Shown here in pieces: positions 23,241-34,357 of a stretch of DNA of 64,000 nucleotides. The notes under the pieces are model-generated. The model had not been told where the DNA came from. It saw nothing but the letters and a program-made list of their open reading frames with translations, and ran no database searches. Every line of letters starts with the position of its first letter. Position 1 is the stretch's first letter. The DNA comes from Triatoma infestans (taxonomy: Eukaryota > Arthropoda > Insecta > Hemiptera > Reduviidae). Both the position numbers and the translations under genes were made by a program. Location of the stretch: the NCBI GenBank assembly GCA_011037195.1, contig JAAEAF010014531.1, forward strand, positions 86,334-150,333, read 5' to 3'.

Positions 23241-23402
23241 TGTTAATCAGTTGAAAAAAATAATCACTACAATAGAAATCCTAAATAAGAGTTTTCTCTG
23301 AAAACCAGAGACTACAAATCAGAAAAAGAAAAATATTGAATCAATTTATGATAATATTATTGGAAAGTAAAATTTCCAATATTTTTTAATTATATATAAT
23401 CT
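23241..23402. other. AT-rich spacer
   Basis: No features seen. Confidence 0.35.
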
Positions 23403-23527
23403 TCCGGTGACGGACAGTGTTGTCTATAACGAGAGAACACAGTCCGGAGGGCCGGCAGTGCACTGAGAAATCTCCGGACACCAATGACCATACATGTTGA
23501 CGCGCCTTAAATTAAAAAAAAAAAAAA
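23403..23527 (+). mobile_element. SINE-A copy 5, 5'-truncated
   Basis: Begins within the body (TTCCGGTGACGGACAGTGTT), continues GGCCGGCAGTGCACTGAGAA and CAATGACCATACATG, and ends GACGCGCCTTAAATT plus a poly(A) run to about 23527. The tRNA head is missing. Confidence 0.8.
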
Positions 23528-24059
23528 TTATATATAATCTCTTGAGAAATGAACAACGACGACCAAGAAATTGACAGATATAATGAGGTAATAAAAATGA
23601 CAGACAGCCTCTTCCCGAACAATAAACGTATCTAAGATATTAAGACAAGGTCAAACAGATACACTTCTTCTCTTTTGTTCTTAAATGCAATTTTATTATC
23701 TCTTTAATGAACTTTTATTACTTAATAATAACTGTTATTTTGTTTTAATCAACATTACGTGTGTACTAATAAAGGAGTGTTATTAACAGAAAATAATTAT
23801 ACCAACAATTTTATTAGAATTCTTGTTTTTGTCATTACAAGTGTAAATACAATTATGTATTATCATTGATGTACGTATATAGTAGGGACACAATTTATAT
23901 CTCGTTTAATGAAGAATTTGAAATTAGTTCATATTTCTTTCTTTTTTTGTATTCTTTTAATAAAGACAAGAAATTATTCCATAAATCCATTCCATCAAGA
24001 TGGACACTTCAATCAAATGAATTTTTTTTTTATTTCGCGGGGTACTTATTTTGTGATCG
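23528..24059. other. AT-rich spacer, nothing recognised
   Basis: Two overlapping open frames at 23866-24225 have no family match. Their right half lies in a hammerhead-family element, so they are not genes. Confidence 0.4.
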
Positions 24060-25020
24060 TTGTGGTTGGGTATGCATTGCTGGAACGCATCAGAGATTTT
24101 TTTTCCGTGTTAGAATGCTTCAATGTGTGGTTATCGAACGGTTTCGGGCATTCGCCCATATAATGGATGTGTTAGGTGGAGAGAATTTAGGTCTGGTTGA
24201 TGATATAAGAAGTAGACTTGGTTGACATGGTTAACTAATATATTAATTAAGTGATACAGACTGCCTGGACTTTACAATAGAGAAATGTTTTAAGGTAGAG
24301 TGGTATGAAAATGACACGTAGTAATTGGATGTATTGAACTGAATTGAACTGTGTTTTTATGGATTGTCCGTCGCTATATTTATACAGTTTCTTCCACTCC
24401 AGTCCGAGAAAGTGGTTTTGGGTTTTGTTTCTCTCCTCTTTGCTGAGCTTCTCTTTGATTGCTGTTACAGCCCATTACCGGGAAGTATTGATAAAATCTG
24501 ATTTCCATTTTTTTTTTTTAAAGTATTCTGTTATGTCCTAAGGGGAAGGGTTCGTTCTTTATACCTTCCTTTTTTCATTTGTAAAGGTCATTGTTTTTTA
24601 ATTCTTTAAAAATGGAAACATCAATGATTAGATATATGATATTTAATTTATCTTAAGGAGCAAATTTAGATCGTTTCCTAACTCAGTCAGATCATGACCG
24701 AACTCTTTCCAAAAGAGTGTGTAAATAGAGTTTGCTGTTTGCAAGTTTGTGTTATTACAGGTTTGTTTATTAAGTTTTTTAAGGCGTCAACCCTTAGATT
24801 TTTTTCTTCCAAGGAGCCGCTTCAGCTCACTGTCCGTTGATGGAGGCCGGCAGTGCACTGAGAAGGCTCCGGGCGCCAATGACCATAGTTGTTGAAGGGC
24901 CTTAAATTAAAAAAAGAAAAAAAGGAATAAAGGCTGATGGGAAAGTGTCAGAAACTGGTCGATGACCACAAATTGAAGCAGACTAACACGGAAAACAATC
25001 TTTCAGACTTACTAGAGCTT
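24060..25020 (-). mobile_element. Degenerate inverted-repeat element, hammerhead family 1, with nested SINE
   Basis: The left arm at 24060-24175 has GTTGTGGTTGGGTATGCATT, GCATCAGAGATTTTTTTTCC and GGTTATCGAACGGTTTCGGG. The right arm pieces are at 24717-24765 (TTGCAAGTTTGTGTTATTAC-like) and 24920-25010 (GAAACTGGTCGATGACCACA, then GCAGACTAACACGG). SINE-A copy 6 sits inside the right arm. The long GGTTGGTTCCGC-type end is on the left, so sense is minus. The boundaries are approximate and no target duplication was found. Confidence 0.55.
24775..24919 (+). mobile_element. SINE-A copy 6, internally deleted
   Basis: Has TCACTGTCCGTTGATGGAGG (middle deleted), GGCCGGCAGTGCACTGAGAA, GCGCCAATGACCATAG and CCTTAAATTAAAAAAAG. 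It begins with TTTTTTAAGGCGTCAAC, which is the tail sequence in inverted orientation. Either two partial copies are fused or there was a foldback event. Confidence 0.7.
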
Positions 25021-25136
25021 ACAGTATTGGAAAATTATACGCAGGCAACTATTACTTATTGGAAACTAATTAATCTAATTAAATTTAATTTCGAATTATT
25101 ACTTTAAATTAGAATTATTAAATATCATTATGTTAA

Positions 25137-25796
25137 CATCTGGTATTTTATCCGTCATAGCATACATATTCGTTTTGTTCCTGACCGGTTTCGGATTTTT
25201 CATCTAACGTCCGAGCAAATTCACGGAGTTCATGTAGAGAGATCACTTCAACGCAATATTTCTGTTACACTCGACACTTGTTGGTTTGCTGATTGTATAT
25301 ACTTATAACCTCGTATGTGGGCGGGAGGTTATAAGGTTATGTTACTATGTGTGTTTAATGACAAAATGGAATTATTTATAAATTTTGATTAGAAAATAGT
25401 GCATAATAAATAGCGTTTAATTGATAATTTATATTTAATATATTTATTTTTTTATAAATTTATTTATTAATATAATTTACATTTAATATATCACTTATTA
25501 TTTAATAATAATAAGCATGCATCATAATTTATAATAATTCCTGTTTGTCATTAAACACACACACACACACATAGTAACATAACCTTATAATCTCCCGCAC
25601 ATATATACAATCAACAAACTAACAAGTGGGGGTGTAACAGAAAAATTGCATTGAAGTGAGCTCTCTACATGATCTTGGTGAATTTGCTTTGACGATGGAT
25701 GAAAATCCGAAACAGGTCAGGAACAAAATGAATATGCATGCTAAGACGGATAAATACCAAATATTATCCAGCATTGCGGACCCACTCACATATTCC
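25137..25796 (+). mobile_element. Inverted-repeat element, hammerhead family 2, long form (12-bp TSD)
   Basis: This 660-bp element lies between TCATTATGTTAA (25125-25136) and TCATTATGCTAA (25797-25808). The arms pair over most of their length. TATTTTATCCGTCATAGCAT, GTATATACTTATAACCTC and GTTACTATGTGTGTTTAATG each have a complement on the other side. An AT-rich centre of about 180 bp does not match the shorter family members. The core on the left (minus) is CCGAAACCGGTC with stem II eroded. On the right it is TTTGACGATGGATGAAAATCC then GAAACAGGTC. The CA tract at 25556-25570 lies in the right arm. Confidence 0.8.
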
Positions 25797-25808
25797 TCAT
25801 TATGCTAA

Positions 25809-27349
25809 TACTGGAAATTCAAAGTAAACGATATTTAATGATACTTATCAATTTAAAGGAAATTCAAAAAAAATAAATAATCAAATATGGAAAACTTTTT
25901 TATTCGAATTAAAGAAATTGAATGGTGAATGTGGTGTTATCCATTACCGGCATCTAGTATATTCGTTTTTTATTTTATTCATGCAAATAATTATTTATAT
26001 CTTTAAATACATATTATATACTTACAAAAAATTTAACTACAATTACAAAAATTTTATAATTGAAAAGAGCGTCACAATTATATAACATTGTTGGTGGCGA
26101 AAGTGTGATTGTGATTTGATGTAGTTGTTTTTATTAAAATTATCAAAGGTTTGTTTTTTTTTTGTTTTTTTTGATGAAACATTAATTTTATTTAAATAAA
26201 TAAAAAAAGGATTAATTTCACTGATAACTTATCAACCTAAACTATATTAAAATCTAATAAAAATCGAATAAACCAAAAATTAAATCTCGTACATTAATAG
26301 ATTTATTTTGTTTTGTCATAATCATTAAACTCACATTATGTTTCTCAGGTTAGCTGTTCCTTTTTATTTATAAAATATCATCAAATAGTAGATATAATGT
26401 GTCCTATTGGAATTTCTCCTGTCTTTTACTTTTTTGGGAACTCCTTGAATCTTCTTAATGTACTCTGTCGAATGTTGATCCGCATGCTTTCTTTGTATTT
26501 TGTACCATAAAGATCACGTCTTATGAAACTGTGACTTACAGAAACATTAACAGAACTCTAATATGCCACAAATATACAAAGGAAATTTTCAAATAAACCA
26601 CTATCGTCTTCAGCAAAATTTCACTCATTTTTCAAGCTCATGGCAAAGCATGTTACATTTAACTAATCGTAAATGGAACTCATTCCGTCCAGCAGTTTTC
26701 GGGCACAATATTTGAGTGATGATGTGACCTTATTTAAATTAGTCCCACCATTCACATCACGACTATTTTCTATGTTTAATCAAACTTCTTTTCAAGTTGC
26801 TATTCATTTCTTCAGTAGGTATTGGCTCAACAAATAAATTTGTACGAAATATCTTTCCCTTTTATTATCCCTGGAAATTAATAGCACTGGATCTTCTTAT
26901 TACCTCTTGCAGACTGATCAGTAGTAGAAATCAGAGTTGGGCTAAATGGAAATCAATAAAATATGCTTGTATTAAGAAGTCTAAAAATTCTTTAATTTCG
27001 ATATTTATTTTTTTTTTTTTACACACCGTGTGGGTCTCGCCTATAACAGCCCAATGATTATACGCATCCCCAATGTTCTCGAAACAAGAATGATTCCACA
27101 ACCAAGAATATAAGAGGGAAGGGGACAATAAAGTGGCCTTCCATAAATTATAATGAAATTATGCCATCATAACAAAACAAGCTAACAAACCAGTAACCTC
27201 ATTCATACAATAATTACATTCATACTTCACTCATGCAGACAAAATTCCTATCCTAATTGACCTCTCAGTACTCGATATTCCTGTGAACTAATATTACTAA
27301 TATCCCACACTTACGCTCCGCCTACCCTAGAATATCTCCTCACAGTGTA
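25809..27349. other. AT-rich spacer, nothing recognised
   Basis: No gene or repeat family recognised. The overlapping open frames at 26797-27128 run in both directions and lack family motifs. Confidence 0.35.
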
Positions 27350-27750
27350 CTACATCTTAGACCCTCTTCTGCAAACTTTTTCAAGGCATCGTATGCACTG
27401 AGATTTACTAGCAACCAGGCTAGTGTCTCATTATCAATACGAATATAATAGCTTAATAGCACTCCACAACTTTGTCCGGTGATCCTCATATTGCGCCGTA
27501 GCAATATCGTAATCAATGAAGATCTCCTGAGGTGCGATTGTTGCTAGTTGAAAACTTTTCTTTCGAATATTTTGCCATAATCAGACGCAATAAAATCAGC
27601 GTGAATGATGAAACTCACCTTTTTTCTACAGTCGCTAAATCGGTTTAATTTTTAGCAGCTTTGGAATAAGGTTCATTGCGGTTACCATTTGTATTATCCC
27701 ACTTGAAACCTTTGCGGTTTTAGAAATCTACACTCAAGATGCCGCATACA
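27350..27750 (-). pseudogene. Possible decayed coding fragment, family unknown
   Basis: On the minus strand a continuous stretch reads QLATIAPQEIFIDYDIATAQ, then YEDHRTKLWSAIKLLYSY. Flanking stretches in other frames look coding-like (NETLAWLLVNLSAYDALKKF downstream, FKWDNTNGNRNEPYSKAAKN upstream). GC content is above the local level. I do not recognise the protein. It may be a processed pseudogene or an old transposase piece, or chance. Confidence 0.3.
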
Positions 27751-28929
27751 TTTTCCACATAGCCGTTACGTTATTATATTTTTTAATTATAAAAAAAGAA
27801 AAGAAAGTAAGTTTGAAAAATAGAATTATTTTTACACTACATCAAATCCAAATGCATTGTTTTCCCAAGATTTAAATGTAATTTGCATGCTACATTAAAT
27901 ATTTGCCAGAAGCAAAGAAAAGGAACATTAAATACCACGTGTTAAATAGATAAAAACAAGAGGAGAAAACACTAAAGGGTTATAAAATGCACATCAAAGA
28001 ATATTATCTAGCCAAAGCAACTAGTCAAACTAATAAATTTGAAGAAATGTATCACAAGTTTTTACAGTTTACTGTATGATTATCTCCTTGCTATATATCA
28101 AATATTATCAGGTTTCAGATTTATAGGATCATAAATTGAAATAGCCTGGGTACAGTTTTTTTTTTGTTTTGTTTTGTTTAAATCACTAAATTATCTGGTA
28201 GTTTCTAAACGAAATTATTCTTTCATAAAATCTAGTACAATAGCAATAACATTTTTAATTATTATATAACTGATAACTGAACATGCTAATTTTGATGGAA
28301 ATTTTGTTTGATTTATATTTATTTGTAATTGAGAGCAATTTTTAAATTTATTTCAGGTTCTATTTTGTTCAAAGATTTAGTCTCATAAGAAAAAAAGGGA
28401 AAAATAAGACAATGTACGTGATATTTTTACTAGTAATATTTGTTTTATCGGAGGACGAAATGTAAAAAAATCATATAATAAAGTTTCAGTACTGTATGTA
28501 CAATTTTAGGCATACCCAACTTCAGGCTTAACTCAAACATTAAACTTGGGTGAATAAAGCTTTCTTTAACATTTTTTTTTTTCTCTACTTAGCACTTCTC
28601 AATAAAGTCCTTGCAAACATGATTTCCTCCAAGCAAGGAAATCAGTCTCGTATTGTGCAACCACTATTGAACATTAGTAATATCGTCATTTTATTTCATA
28701 CATTTTTTCTAGAGCACTCTAAAAATCTGGGAATTTTTTTTTGAGGGGGGGCAACGAACCTGTTGGTTATTATACCCTATGACTTGATTATCAAATAAAT
28801 AAACATAAACAATTAGACATCACAGAAAATGTAATAATAATTCGCAACAGAAACCTAACGCAATGACTGTTTAATAAGAGAACCAATCTAAAGGCTTTAA
28901 CAGCACTGATGAACAATTGCAAGAACTAA
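27751..28929. other. AT-rich spacer, nothing recognised
   Basis: Poly(A)/poly(T)-rich with no recognised structure. Confidence 0.4.
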
Positions 28930-29640
28930 ACAATTGAAACAACTAAATTCCGTCATACAGATGGATATCTTTCAGGTATTGTACTATTCGATTAATGTTG
29001 TTGAGATCATTAGCGAGAGCTTCCTATATTCTATTTGGAATAGAGTTTAATAATCTCGCATCTACTGTATAAAGAACAGTCTTTATTATATGTTTTACCG
29101 TCAAAGGGTGTTGCATATAAGGAGCCACATCTCAACTCATCAGGTATCCGTGAGTTATGCGGGTATGACCAATTCTCATTCGATCTATCAGCATTCTTCC
29201 CTCCTGCTACCTCTGTAACTGGTGTCCCAGGGTGTTATGATCCCCTTAATTTCTCTCAGTTTGTTATCACTCAGTGAGATCCACTCATCTTGCCAATCTT
29301 GAAGAATTTTCCTTTTTATCCCATTTACTATGTCAAGTGGCATCTGTCTCTCCAATGTGATCTCCATATTTGTCGCCTATATAGCCGCCAAATCAGCGAG
29401 TTCATTCCCTGCAATACCTGAGTGCCCTGGCACCTAAACAAAAATAACATTAGTTCTTGATTGGAATCTTGATAAGAAGATCTATTTAGTGCTCTTGCTG
29501 GGCCTAGCATTTACATAAGAAGTGTTGAAACTAGCATCACCACGTCTCTGATGGCAAAACCCTATCAGCTTTTCAGGCTATAATTTTCGCCATTTCAGGC
29601 TGTGCAAGGGACACTATCAGTTAGATAAAGGGACAAATGA
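28930..29640 (-). pseudogene. LINE ORF2 C-terminus with RNase H (Jockey/R1 type)
   Basis: On the minus strand, near 29440-29390, one frame gives VPGHSGIAGNELADLAA, the classic LINE RNase H signature. It is followed by LQDWQDEWISLSDNKLREIK and RMRIGHTRITHGYLM, a conserved linker in these elements. Then, across frame changes, come PLTVKHIIKDC and LNNINRIVQYLKDIHLYDGI. At least two frameshifts and several stops make it a pseudogene. The frame 29510-29328 seen in the same stretch is a shadow. Confidence 0.75.
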
Positions 29641-29649
29641 GTGGCAATT

Positions 29650-30350
29650 TTCTCTGAGAATAAGGGGAGTTGTGATGGTGGGGGATGTTATGCATACTTA
29701 ATTACTATGCAGTTCTATAGCCCGCAGTTGGCCTTGGCTTCCCTAACAATTCTGCACCACACGTCTCTGTCTCTAGCCTTTTCATTCCAACTCGCCACCC
29801 CCAAGATTTTAAGGTTTCCCCCACATCATGCAGCCATCTTCTCCGTGGTCAGCCAACTCTTCTTATGCCGATAACAGTTTCGATCAACAGTCTGCTCGGC
29901 ATCCTATCATTTGGCATTCTCACTAGTGCCCTAACCATTCGATGCGGCGGGCCTTAATAAATTACAATTCCATCCTGGTAGAGGGAATAAAGCTCGCTGT
30001 TTGTGCGAGGCCTCCATGAACCGGATTTACTATCAATGATTGCACCATATATCCTTCTCAATACCTTGCGGCCAAATATTTTTAAACAGTTCAACACTGC
30101 GCCAGTGAGAGTCCATATTTCTGCACCATACGTTAAAATTGGTCTGATCAGGGTTTAATAAAGCCGCGCCTTTGTGGCTCTCGACAGATAAGAGGTCTTG
30201 AACAATTTCATATTGGCAAAGTATGCTCGGTTGGCAGCCATTACCTTTTTTTTCACCTAGTTAATAATTTTAATTTCCCCATTTAATTCCGATCCCAAGT
30301 AGGTAAAACTTGGAACTCCCTCGAAGCGGAATGTTATGCGCATTCCTCGA
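29650..30350 (-). pseudogene. RTE-like LINE reverse transcriptase C-terminus
   Basis: Minus-strand translation gives YLGSELNGEIKIIN near 30305, AANRAYFANMKLFKTSYLSR, TLIRPILTYGAEIWTLTGA, LKIFGRKVLRRIYGAIIDSK and RPRTNSELYSLYQDG. A frame-shifted RRIEWLGH, EELADHGEDGCMMWGKP and CRIVREAKANCGL-type ending follow. This order (LIRPxLTYGAExW, RRIYG, RIxWLGH, GRPRxRW) is the C-terminal signature of RTE-clade LINEs. Stops and frameshifts are present. It abuts the previous LINE fragment in the same orientation. Confidence 0.75.
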
Positions 30351-30470
30351 AAAAAGTCGTTTTATAAACTTTCACGATAACGTCAATTGAAGGCAACTAA
30401 ACATATATTAAGAATTATATGTTTCCAGGAGAATTAATCAATTATAAGAATGTAAATTACATTAAAAGAA
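30351..30470. repeat. CCGGAAGT repeat piece
   Basis: CGTTTTATAAACTTTCACG, CAATTGAAGGCAACTAAACA and AAGAATTATATG match 16222-16330 closely. This is an edge module of the repeat. Confidence 0.5.
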
Positions 30471-31369
30471 TGTCTAATGAATGCTTCACACCAGATATAC
30501 TGTATATTAACTTGCAACGATTACCCAAAAATTTTTTATCACATTATAATACAGTCAAAGATAATACAATTAAAATTATTATAATATTAAAAATAACAGT
30601 CTGAAAGCTTCAAAATTTCCATTGCGTATTAAAGCATTACTTCAATGATTGATTTGATCCTTTATATATACATCTATATATGTATAAACTGAGTTACAGT
30701 GAAATATGAATGAATGGATTCAACAGTTACAGGAATTAACTTAATAAAAATATAATTACATTTTTACCATATACTTTTTTTCTCCATTATTTGTGAATTA
30801 GTTAACAACAACAATAATAATAATATATATTTTTCAAAACTTTCACAAAGTAATACAAATTGCAAAGTCATGTGCTCGCTGTTGTCAGTATGGTTTATGC
30901 TGGCTAATGACCTATAGTGATATAGCGGGAGACGATCCGTGTGGTCTTTTTTCTCACTCACAGCCATTCTATATGTTCTTGATGAATGCATTTCTTTGCA
31001 ATAGAAAGGACTGGTTGACTAATCACTGAAGAATAAATACCAACCGAGTATATATATATATCTTCAGTATATACATATATATATATCTTCAAGACACACC
31101 ACTGCTAAGTCCTATTACTTACTGGTTATGCGCTAAGGTATTATGATTTGTTGGAGTAAGTATCTAGCAGTATTAGTAGTAAAGGCCATTAGAAGTTTTA
31201 CTTCAGTTTTATATCATAAATAATGGAGCAGAACATTAAAGAATGAAGAGACCACTTAGAGACCAGTTTATATTATCTTACTTTTAAATGTAGTTTTTTA
31301 CTTTTCATTTAGTTTTATAGATTATTATGTGTTGAAGCAAATATAAACGCAAATTTGATTTTATCCGTC
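30471..31369. other. AT-rich spacer
   Basis: No gene. 31050-31090 holds two copies of a TATATATATATCTTCA motif. Confidence 0.4.
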
Positions 31370-31697
31370 TTATTATTTGTCTGTGGAGAGGGATCTAAGG
31401 ACCTATGCTATCCAAAGCCCCATTGGGCTCATATAGTTTACCCAAATTAAAACAGCAACCAACCGGATTTAGAACAGATATCCAGACCCGGAATTTAACC
31501 CATCTAAAGTTCACAACAATTCGAACAATAACCTTAAAGAAAATAGCCTAAACTCTTCCATAGATATACCAGTTCCGACCAAAGGTCCTGAGTATATCTG
31601 AAACAATCACTCACAAGATGGATAGATGTTTCTTCTTCCGTCTGACAAACTCCATAAAAGAACTCTGGCATGAATCCCCATTACGTAGAGACAATCA
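31370..31697 (-). pseudogene. I-type LINE 3' end, second copy
   Basis: Homologous to 11593-11950. Shared blocks include TTATTATTTGTCTGTG, CTATCCAAA, CATATAGTT versus CATATAGCT, and CCGACCAAAGGTCCTGA, which is identical in both. It is 5'-truncated before the RNase H domain and heavily mutated. The plus-strand left end shows the same TAA-type tail at 31370-31379. Confidence 0.75.
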
Positions 31698-32584
31698 CCC
31701 CTACATTATCATTGAACACACATTACTTTGATGATGAATCTGTTCAAATGTTGGTAGTAAGTTTATGAACGTTAAAAATTCATAAACTAGTTTGAACATA
31801 GTTTTGTTGGGAAGCATTCTTATGTTCTCCTCTTTCACTTTCAAACATGTGTTTGCCTATAAATCTGTCAAATCATTAACTAAGCTTACTTAATGTCAAT
31901 ATTTTGTTAAAACAAAAAAAAAAATCATTTGTTCAAAATGATAAAAACAAATTCAGAATATTAAGTTCAATGTTTCAAATTTTTGGATTGACAAGAAATT
32001 GTAATTTTGCAGCGCTACCTTTGTTCCTTTCCATGAAAGCGGTAAAACACATTTCTACTAAACTTGTAAAGTATTTGTTTGATTTATAATTGAATAATAG
32101 CTGAAGTTGGTGTTGAATGAATTTTGATGAGATTTAATCATTATAATTTGGAATACTTCATTTAATATTGTATTGACGTTATGGAAAAATATTTTTTAAT
32201 TATTAGTTAAATTATGAACATTATTTTTAAATAGCTAAGAAGAATATTTTCTTCTTCAATAAAAACGCATTATCAATACGATCTGATTCCAAAATGCTGC
32301 AATTTTGAGTAAATATTTACAAACTTAGATTGTTTAATATTTCAAAATAAAAATAAAGAGAATTTCCCAAAAAAATTTTCGATTAGATATCATTAAATGT
32401 GGGTCATTTTTGAAATAAGAATCCCAAAAAAATATGAAAAAAAGTACTTGCAGTGTTTCTGGTAGGTGGAAAGCAGGAAACTTTTTCCATTTATTCCTTC
32501 CGAAACTTGGTTTGATTGTTTCATTCTCTAAATTAAGAGTTTCAGTGATTCATTCGGGCCAGTTCATATTTAATTCGTTTTGTT
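31698..32584. other. AT-rich spacer, nothing recognised
   Basis: No supported feature. Confidence 0.4.
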
Positions 32585-33645
32585 TGTTGGATCCACAGAG
32601 CTAAAGCATTAGTGATATTTTCCATGATAACGTTCTTAATTTTGTGGTCATCGACTAATTTCGGGCGTTCGACCATCATCAGTCATCAACAGTTATGATG
32701 TCAATCGACCCTTTACCACAAGAAATGAATGCTTTGTATAATTTTCCCATAAGATTAAAATATCTTTCTAATTAAATATAAGATATGGAATATCTATAAA
32801 TATTGTTTAATGGTGATATCGTGTCTTCTATGATATTATATACGTATATATCTTGCCACAAATATATAAGGCATTCTAAATCATAATGATTATTATTAAT
32901 TATTGTCTATTACCGTCTATATGTAACTGTACATTGTGTTAATTTGTAAATAAAGTCTTTTTTGTAACTTAGTAAATTTCAGTTCTTTAATTAACGAAAG
33001 GATGTCTTGATAAACAGTGCATAGAGCAAAATCAATTTACACAATGTTTTGTTATGATTTAACTGGGTTAGGAAGGCAAACTTTATACCTGACTAAGATC
33101 ACATGTCGTTTTCGTTTTTAAAAGGGATTGCATTTTTGGTAAGTGTAAATGTGCAACTTAAATTACATTTTCGGGTAAATTTACATCTTTTGCATTCATA
33201 AATCATTATTTATACTATCTTATTGTATTCTTGATTATGAAAGATCAATTGTTTACGTATATAAATCATTCATAAATAAATATTAGCACTAAAATCAAGA
33301 ATAACTAAGATAGTATAAATAATTATTTATGCGATGTAATTTAATCTAAAACGTAATTTAAGTTTTGTATTTTTATTTATTGATGTTTCCATTTTTAAAG
33401 AACCAATGCCTTTAAAATTGAAAACAACATATAGCCTTTGGCAGTATAAAGAACCCCTTTCTAACTCGTTTAAGTCAAAACAAAACTCTTTCCTTATACC
33501 TTGTATAAACTGATTTTGCTCTGTGCAAATCTGTGTTGTCACACTGTTATCAAGACATCCTGATGATGGGCGAACACCCGAAACCAGTTGATGACCACAA
33601 AAAAAAAAAAAAAGCAGGCTATCACGGGAAGAATTTCTGATACTA
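32585..33645 (-). mobile_element. Long inverted-repeat element, hammerhead family 1, interrupted
   Basis: The left arm is in two pieces. 32585-32690 has TTGTTGGATCCACAGAGCTA, TTGTGGTCATCGACTAATTT and GACCATCATCAG. 33002-33050 has GGATGTCTTGATAAACAGTG and GCATAGAGCAAAATCAATTT. About 300 bp of unrelated AT-rich DNA lies between them. The right arm is at 33505-33640 with an intact core. About 430 bp of interior lies between the arms. Part of it (GATTTAACTGGG) matches the interior of the element at 59367. The long end is on the left, so sense is minus. Confidence 0.6.
33560..33596 (+). ncRNA. Hammerhead-like core, family 1
   Basis: CTGATGA, T, GGGC-GAAC-ACCC (one mismatch in stem II), GAAA, CCAGTT and GATGACC. 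ACATC precedes the core and can pair with GATG as stem I. The GTC cleavage triplet of other copies is GTT here. Confidence 0.45.
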
Positions 33646-34122
33646 CAATCATAATATTAATAGAAGTTTCTAATTATGATGGCTACAAATTTTACAAAAT
33701 CTAAGAAACTTACATAATTTTTCAAACCATTATTCAAACACCAAATACTCAACTAGTTCCATATAAATCTGATCAAATGCTATCGAACAAAGCTAGCACT
33801 GCAAAATGGCAACATTTTCTTGGCTACCGTAGGGGTAGTGAACCCCCACCACTCATCCACTCTAGCGGAGAGAAACAGCCTCTCTCGCAAAGAGAGGCGA
33901 GGCTTGGCCAGTATATATATATATATATATAGAGAGATAGGCAATGGGACATCATTCAGATAGAATTCAGTTGATTCACACATCAGATATCACTCCGTTA
34001 TTATAACTCTCATCTCTCCGTATATATCATTTAGCCACGTCAGTCTGTCAGTTCAGTTCAGTAGTTCTTAACTCTATAGTGTAAAGTCCTTGGCAGTCAG
34101 TCATATATATTTATATCAATTA
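33646..34122. promoter_or_regulatory. LTR- or promoter-like segment
   Basis: 33830-34110 is more GC-rich on the left. It holds a hairpin, CCTCTCTCGCAAAGAGAGG at 33880-33898, then a TATA run (33912-33929) and an AG microsatellite, then TTCAGTTGATTCACAC-type sequence. This order (hairpin, TATA, start-like TCAGT) resembles an LTR promoter. No LTR ends or duplication were found, and no coding sequence follows. Confidence 0.3.
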
Positions 34123-34133
34123 TATATCTTAAA

Positions 34134-34346
34134 ACCCGGGGCGGGTGTTGGTGTATTGGTTATGAGCATGGACTTGTAAGTGGGAGGACCCCAGTTCGAG
34201 TCCAGCGTATAACTAAATTTTATATTTGTTTAAAAAATGTTAATAGTAAAGTAGGTGCTTCCGCCCCCGTCCACGACACCTAATGGTAGTTGGACGTTAA
34301 GCCCGCCTGAAAAAATAGGCATTACTTTACTTTACTTTACTTTACT
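34134..34346 (+). mobile_element. tRNA-derived SINE, type C, intact with 11-bp TSD
   Basis: This 213-bp element is flanked by the exact duplication TATATCTTAAA (34123-34133 and 34347-34357). The head is tRNA-like, with box A-type TGGTGTATTGGTTATGAGC, a plausible anticodon arm ACTTGTAAGT, and box B AGTTCGAGTCC. The body has GGTGCTTCCGCCCCCGTCC and GGACGTTAAGCCCGCC. The tail is an ACTTT repeat (34323-34346). Box spacing fits a Pol III promoter. The clean duplication suggests a fairly recent insertion. Confidence 0.9.
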
Positions 34347-34357
34347 TATATCTTAAA

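Noticed and set aside
34134..34210. A true tRNA gene
   Set aside because: Boxes A and B are present, but the acceptor stem does not close and the unit continues into a SINE body and tail with a target duplication.
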